The notes beneath the pieces were generated by a model. The model did not search any database, was not told where the DNA came from, and saw only the letters and a program-made list of their open reading frames with translations. A stretch of DNA of 64,000 nt from the NCBI GenBank assembly GCA_947627465.1, contig CANQWD010000009.1, forward strand, positions 33,064 through 97,063, in the 5' to 3' direction. The translations under genes and the position numbers were made by a program. How positions within the stretch are numbered: the stretch's first letter is position 1; every line of letters starts with the position of its first letter. The DNA comes from an uncultured Clostridia bacterium (GTDB lineage Bacteria; Bacillota; Clostridia; Oscillospirales; Ruminococcaceae). Shown piece by piece: positions 60,596 to 64,000 of this stretch.

Positions 60596-61218
60596 AATTC
60601 AGCGAGAGAATGGCGGCGGTCGAAGCCGTGCTTTTCGCGTGCGGAGAGCCGATAGAATTGGACAAGCTCGCCGCCGCCGCGGAAATAGAACCCGAAACCA
60701 CGGAGCGTATCATAGAGCGTTTGAACGACCGTTACTCCGAAGCGGGCAGCGCGGTCACGATAGGAAAGCTCGGCGGAAGCTATCAGATGATGACAAAGCC
60801 CGAGTATGCTCGGTACATCAAAACGGCAATGGAAACGCGCCGTCAAGCCCCGCTGTCGCCGGCGGCTCTGGAGGTTTTGGCGATAGTCGCGTATAATCAG
60901 CCCGTGACGCGCGGGTTTGTCGATCAGGTGCGCGGCGTAGACAGCGGCGGCGTTATGCGAAGCCTTGTGGAACGCGATCTGCTGGAGGAACACGGGCGCT
61001 TAAACGACGTTCCCGGCAGACCGATAGCATATAAAACCACCGATAATTTTCTGCGCTGCTTTAAGCTGAACAGCTTAAACGATCTTCCGCCAATTCCGGG
61101 CAGCTCCGACCAGATCACTCTGGAGGAATACGACGGCGCGGAGGACTTGGTGTATGACGAAGCCGAGGATAACGAAGAACCAAACGAAAACGAGAACGAA
61201 GAACGGGACGGCGGATAA
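60592..61218 (+). CDS. scpB: Segregation and condensation protein B
   Basis: A 208-residue kite protein with two winged helices (AAVEAVLFACGEPIELDKLA and PLSPAALEVLAIVAYNQPVTR). The highly acidic C-terminal tail (EEYDGAEDLVYDEAEDNEEP) is longer than in many homologues. It acts as a dimer on ScpA in the condensin complex. Translationally coupled to scpA. Confidence 0.96.
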   Translation: MKFSERMAAVEAVLFACGEPIELDKLAAAAEIEPETTERIIERLNDRYSEAGSAVTIGKLGGSYQMMTKPEYARYIKTAMETRRQAPLSPAALEVLAIVAYNQPVTRGFVDQVRGVDSGGVMRSLVERDLLEEHGRLNDVPGRPIAYKTTDNFLRCFKLNSLNDLPPIPGSSDQITLEEYDGAEDLVYDEAEDNEEPNENENEERDGG

Positions 61219-61254
61219 TTCCGCTTTGAATAAGATCCGAAAGAGGGTGAGCGA

Positions 61255-61926
61255 ATGGGTTGGTTGATAGCAGCGGCGATAGTTTTGCTTATCGTGCTGC
61301 TGCTTGCGGGCAGAATTGCCGTATTTTTCGATTACAACGGCACGCTCGCCTTGAAAATAAAGTATGCGTGCTTTAACGTAGTAAAAATTCCGAAGAAAAA
61401 GCGCAAAAAATCCAAAAGAAAATCCAAAAACAAAGCAAAAAAGACGGATAAAAAAGCCAAATCGGACAAAAGTAAGAAAAAGGGCAAGAAAAAATTTGAC
61501 TTAAAAAGCCTTAAATTCGACGACAAGATCGAACTGCTGAAACTAGCGCTGTCGGGCTTCGGAAAGCCGCTGAAAAAGCTGCTGAAAAAAGTTGAGTTCT
61601 CGCATACGAGTATTCGGATAGTCTGCGGCGGCGACGACGCGGCAAAGGCGGCGATAAAATTCGGCGCGATGAATATTGCGGTCGGCAATGTTTTGGGGCT
61701 TTTGGACAGCTTTTTCACGCTGAAAGAGCTTGACGATATGTACATCACGGTGGATTTCCAAAGCGAAGAAACGCTGTATGATGTGTATTTTGAAACGCGG
61801 CTGTCGCTTTTCGCGGCAATAGCGGGAGCGTTTGGTTTGTTGAGGGCGCTCACGAAGCTTACAAAGGCATACGACGAAAAGCCGAGAACGCGAAAACGCA
61901 TAAGGCGGCTTAAAGGGCACCTCTAA
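61255..61926 (+). CDS. DUF2953 domain protein
   Basis: A 223-residue protein with one N-terminal transmembrane segment (residues 3-20), a Lys-rich stretch (about 44-83) and the DUF2953 region (FGAMNIAVGNVLGLLDSFF, MYITVDFQSEETLYDVYFETRLSLF). DUF2953 proteins occur next to ytfJ/gerW in many sporulating Clostridia, as here. Its TAA stop lies in the 4-bp target duplication of a MITE inserted directly after the gene, so the end of the gene was only just spared. Confidence 0.88.
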   Translation: MGWLIAAAIVLLIVLLLAGRIAVFFDYNGTLALKIKYACFNVVKIPKKKRKKSKRKSKNKAKKTDKKAKSDKSKKKGKKKFDLKSLKFDDKIELLKLALSGFGKPLKKLLKKVEFSHTSIRIVCGGDDAAKAAIKFGAMNIAVGNVLGLLDSFFTLKELDDMYITVDFQSEETLYDVYFETRLSLFAAIAGAFGLLRALTKLTKAYDEKPRTRKRIRRLKGHL

Positions 61927-62098
61927 GGCAACACCGCACAATTACCGGCTAACGCCTTTGCCGCCCGCTTGCTTGCATATTTTCCGTCATCTTGCACAAA
62001 GTCTCCTTGACGGGCGACAGCCCGTCTGCATCAACTTTGTACAATCTGACGAAAAATCTGACGGCGCAATCGGACAGCAATAATTGTGCGGTGTTGCC
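61927..62098. mobile_element. MITE-like repeat, copy 1
   Basis: A 172-bp element with perfect 18-bp terminal inverted repeats, GGCAACACCGCACAATTA (61927-61944) and its complement (62081-62098). It is flanked by a CTAA direct repeat (61923-61926 and 62099-62102). The interior contains further palindromes (GACGGGC-GACA-GCCCGTC). There is no open frame, so it must be mobilised in trans. It occupies the gap between the DUF2953 gene and gerW. Confidence 0.88.
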
Positions 62099-62154
62099 CT
62101 AAAAAGTGAATTTCATCGGGCGAAAGCTCGGTTTAGTTTGAAAGGAGAAAGAAA

Positions 62155-62724
62155 ATGGCACATCCTATCGAAGGAATTTTGGGAGTATCAATGGAAAATA
62201 TCCACCAAATGGTGGACGTAAACACGATAATCGGCGACCCGATAATCAAAGGCGACACAACGATAATACCAATTTCGAAAGTGTCGTTCGGTTTCGCATC
62301 GGGCGGCAGCGACCTGCCCACACAAGCGGCGCAGAAGTTCGCGGGCGGCGCGGGCGCTGGCGTTACGGTAAAACCCGTCGCGTTTATCGTCATCAAGGCG
62401 GACGGCGACGTAAAGCTGCTCGAACTTGGCGAAAAATCCTCCCCGTTCGAGGGAGTTATGGATTCGCTGCCGGGAATTATCGACAAAATCAAAAATTCCG
62501 CAGCCGAAAAAAAGGCGGCGAAAGCCGATAAAACCGAAACAGAGGCTGAAAGATCCGACGCTAAAGCCGCAAAAGCCGAAGCCAAAGTAGAAAAAGCGGA
62601 AGCCAAAGCCGCGAAAGCCGCAGTTAAAGACGCAAAAGCGGAAGAACGTCTTGCTAAGGCGAACGCAAAAGTCGAAGCCGCGAGAGCGGAAGCCAGAGCC
62701 GAACTTGATAAGGAAAATAAATAA
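62155..62724 (+). CDS. ytfJ: GerW/YtfJ-family spore protein
   Basis: A 189-residue protein. The first 125 residues are the GerW domain (HPIEGILGVSMENIHQMVDV, GDPIIKGDTTIIPISKVSFGF, VKPVAFIVIKADGDVKLL). The rest is a long Lys/Ala/Glu-rich charged helix that is absent in Bacillus YtfJ. GerW is needed for activity of a cortex-lytic germination enzyme. The ribosome binding site is AAAGGAGAAAG. It follows a MITE and precedes dacF. Confidence 0.88.
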   Translation: MAHPIEGILGVSMENIHQMVDVNTIIGDPIIKGDTTIIPISKVSFGFASGGSDLPTQAAQKFAGGAGAGVTVKPVAFIVIKADGDVKLLELGEKSSPFEGVMDSLPGIIDKIKNSAAEKKAAKADKTETEAERSDAKAAKAEAKVEKAEAKAAKAAVKDAKAEERLAKANAKVEAARAEARAELDKENK

Positions 62725-62785
62725 GGAATATTTTTCATAAATTCGCGTAAAATATTTCCGAGGAATTACTCGGAGGATTTGCGTG

Positions 62786-63904
62786 ATGAAAAAAATATTA
62801 TCTGTCTTGTTGGGTCTATGTGTTATCGCACCGTTTTTGAATTTTAAAGTTCGGGCGGGCGAGTTGTCGCTGTCGGCGGCAAGCGCGGTGCTTATTGAAG
62901 CGGAAACGGGCACGGTTCTGTACGCGAAAAATTGCGACGAGCGGCGCGCTATGGCTTCTACGACGAAGATAATGACGGCTATCCTGACTATCGAAGCGGG
63001 CGATCTCGACCGCGATTTCACCGCCGATCCTTACGCGATAATGGTCGAGGGCACCTCAATGGGCTTGCGCGAGGGCGATATCGTTTCGCGGCGCGATCTG
63101 CTTTACGGGATACTTCTGCCCTCGGGAAACGACGCGGCGAACGCGGCGGCGGTGTCCGTTTCGGGGAGCATGAGCGCGTTTGTTGAAAAAATGAACGAAA
63201 AAGCCGAGCAATTGAAGCTTCAAAACACGCACTTTGTTACGCCATCGGGCTTAGATGCGGACGGGCATTACACCACCGCCCGCGACCTCGCGAACCTTAC
63301 CGCCTACGCTATGAAAAACGAGACGTTTCGCGAGATAGTCAAGTGTAAAACGAAACAAGTGGAATTCGGCAACCCGCCGTATAAACGGACGCTTTACAAT
63401 TCCAACAAAATGCTGTCGCGCTACGACGGAGCTATCGGCGTAAAAACTGGCTTTACCGATAACGCGCGGCGGTGCTTGGTATCCGCCGCAGAACGCAGAG
63501 GAACTACGCTTATCGCGGTCACGCTGAACGCGGGCGACGATTGGAACGACCACACAAAAATGCTGGACTACGGCTTTGCCGAGGTGAAATCATATCCGCT
63601 TGAGACAGGGTGTTCAACGAAAGTTTCTGTTGCGGGCACGGGAAAGAAGATCGGCGTTTACGCCGACTCTACCGAGCTTTCTTTAAAGCCCGAACAGCGC
63701 AGTAAGCTCGAGCGGCGCGTTCTGCTTCCGAGGATAGTTTACGGAGAAGTCAAAAAGGGCGACGAGTTAGGTTCGCTGGAGTTTTTCCTGAACGGAAAAA
63801 ATGTGAAAAGCGTCCCGCTTTACGCCGCGGAGAACGTCGCTGAGGAAAGCGGTAAGCTGAATTTCTGGCAGAGACTGCTTAAAGCGTTCGGGATATACGT
63901 CTAG
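62786..63904 (+). CDS. dacF: D-alanyl-D-alanine carboxypeptidase (DacF/PBP5 type)
   Basis: A 372-residue low-molecular-weight penicillin-binding protein with a signal peptide (residues 1-24), catalytic SxxK (STTK, Ser58), SGN (LPSGNDAANA) and KTG (GVKTGFTDNARRCL). A PBP5_C-like domain lies beyond about residue 270, with a C-terminal amphipathic segment. It trims pentapeptide side chains; its place after gerW favours a role in the spore cortex. Either ATG 62786 or the GTG at 62783 may be used; GGAGG is at 62772. Confidence 0.92.
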   Translation: MKKILSVLLGLCVIAPFLNFKVRAGELSLSAASAVLIEAETGTVLYAKNCDERRAMASTTKIMTAILTIEAGDLDRDFTADPYAIMVEGTSMGLREGDIVSRRDLLYGILLPSGNDAANAAAVSVSGSMSAFVEKMNEKAEQLKLQNTHFVTPSGLDADGHYTTARDLANLTAYAMKNETFREIVKCKTKQVEFGNPPYKRTLYNSNKMLSRYDGAIGVKTGFTDNARRCLVSAAERRGTTLIAVTLNAGDDWNDHTKMLDYGFAEVKSYPLETGCSTKVSVAGTGKKIGVYADSTELSLKPEQRSKLERRVLLPRIVYGEVKKGDELGSLEFFLNGKNVKSVPLYAAENVAEESGKLNFWQRLLKAFGIYV

Positions 63905-63929
63905 ACCGCGCGTGTCGGACATAATTTAA

Positions 63930-64000
63930 GGCAACACCGCACAATTATTGCTGTCCGATTGCGCAGTCAGATTTTTCTGTCAGCGGGTTGAGCTTTGCTC
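63930..64000. mobile_element. MITE-like repeat, copy 2, inverted and cut by the window end
   Basis: Begins with the same 18-bp terminal repeat GGCAACACCGCACAATTA (63930-63947). It then follows the reverse complement of copy 1 for another 17 bases without mismatch (TTGCTGTCCGATTGCGC), diverging gradually after about 50 bp. The left flank is TTAA. The two copies are in opposite orientation and bracket gerW-dacF. Confidence 0.85.

Overview
The window looks like a chromosomal segment from an endospore-forming, anaerobic Clostridia (Oscillospirales/Ruminococcaceae-like) bacterium. The grounds are sporulation genes (spoIVA, a DUF3794-LysM coat-type protein, a gerW/ytfJ homologue, a dacF-type carboxypeptidase, a SpoIID-domain protein), class B sortases, Gram-positive lipoproteins, strong AGGAGG-type ribosome binding sites, many TTGACA-N17-TATAAT promoters, and Firmicutes gene orders (nifS-thiI, trmK-nif3, scpA-scpB, tepA next to ftsK/spoIIIE). 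No rRNA, tRNA or CRISPR array was seen.

Positions 1-13156 read as the right-hand part of an integrative element. It carries a truncated AlbA-type ATPase, a small serine invertase/resolvase, a degenerate HNH-like protein, a coiled-coil protein, an XRE repressor with a perfect operator-like dyad, a possible small RNA, a frameshifted zinc-ribbon/SHOCT membrane protein, two related leucine-rich-repeat lipoproteins, an apparently orphan DNA methyltransferase, an 86-bp tandem repeat array and a large serine recombinase. Directly after the recombinase stop codon comes, in frame, the 3' third of an asparagine synthetase gene (13157-13618), so the element appears to sit inside asnB. Its left end lies outside the window.

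Positions 13619-24000 hold the NAD(P)HX repair gene nnr, a lipoprotein, a minus-strand MATE/MoxR/DUF58/membrane-protein operon, terD with a 46-residue acidic-tailed membrane peptide, a frameshifted ybaK, and an unlisted 53-residue Cys-rich protein. From 24222 runs a plus-strand series nifS-thiI-pncC-srtB-srtB-srtB-spoIID-like: sulfur transfer to tRNA followed by three tandem class B sortases and a peptidoglycan lytic-type protein. Positions 32277-39462 hold tepA-uppP-ftsK, an SGNH hydrolase, a DUF4358 lipoprotein and a small membrane protein. Positions 39572-42796 hold a DUF3794-LysM/spoIVA pair behind a near-perfect sigma-E-type promoter, followed by a Fur/PerR regulator.

Positions 43401-53680 are minus-strand: a sugar nucleotidyltransferase, a SUKH (SMI1/KNR4) protein broken by a frameshift, a GNAT acetyltransferase, valS, two poorly known proteins, rqcH, a nucleotidyltransferase, nif3, trmK and a DUF1858 protein, largely one translation/RNA-quality transcription unit. 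Then come a YwaF-like membrane protein and an amino-acid ABC transporter whose binding protein has its two lobes in swapped order. Next are a phosphotransferase kinase behind a structured leader, two SCP2-domain paralogues, and a site-2-protease-scpA-scpB-DUF2953-gerW-dacF block. Two inverted copies of a MITE-like repeat with 18-bp terminal inverted repeats flank gerW-dacF.

The most interesting points are the asnB-integrated element with its 86-bp array, the circularly permuted binding protein, the triple sortase locus, the MITE pair, the helically phased repeats upstream of nifS and several structured leaders. Three genes carry single frameshifts, two of them at homopolymers, so sequencing error must be considered.
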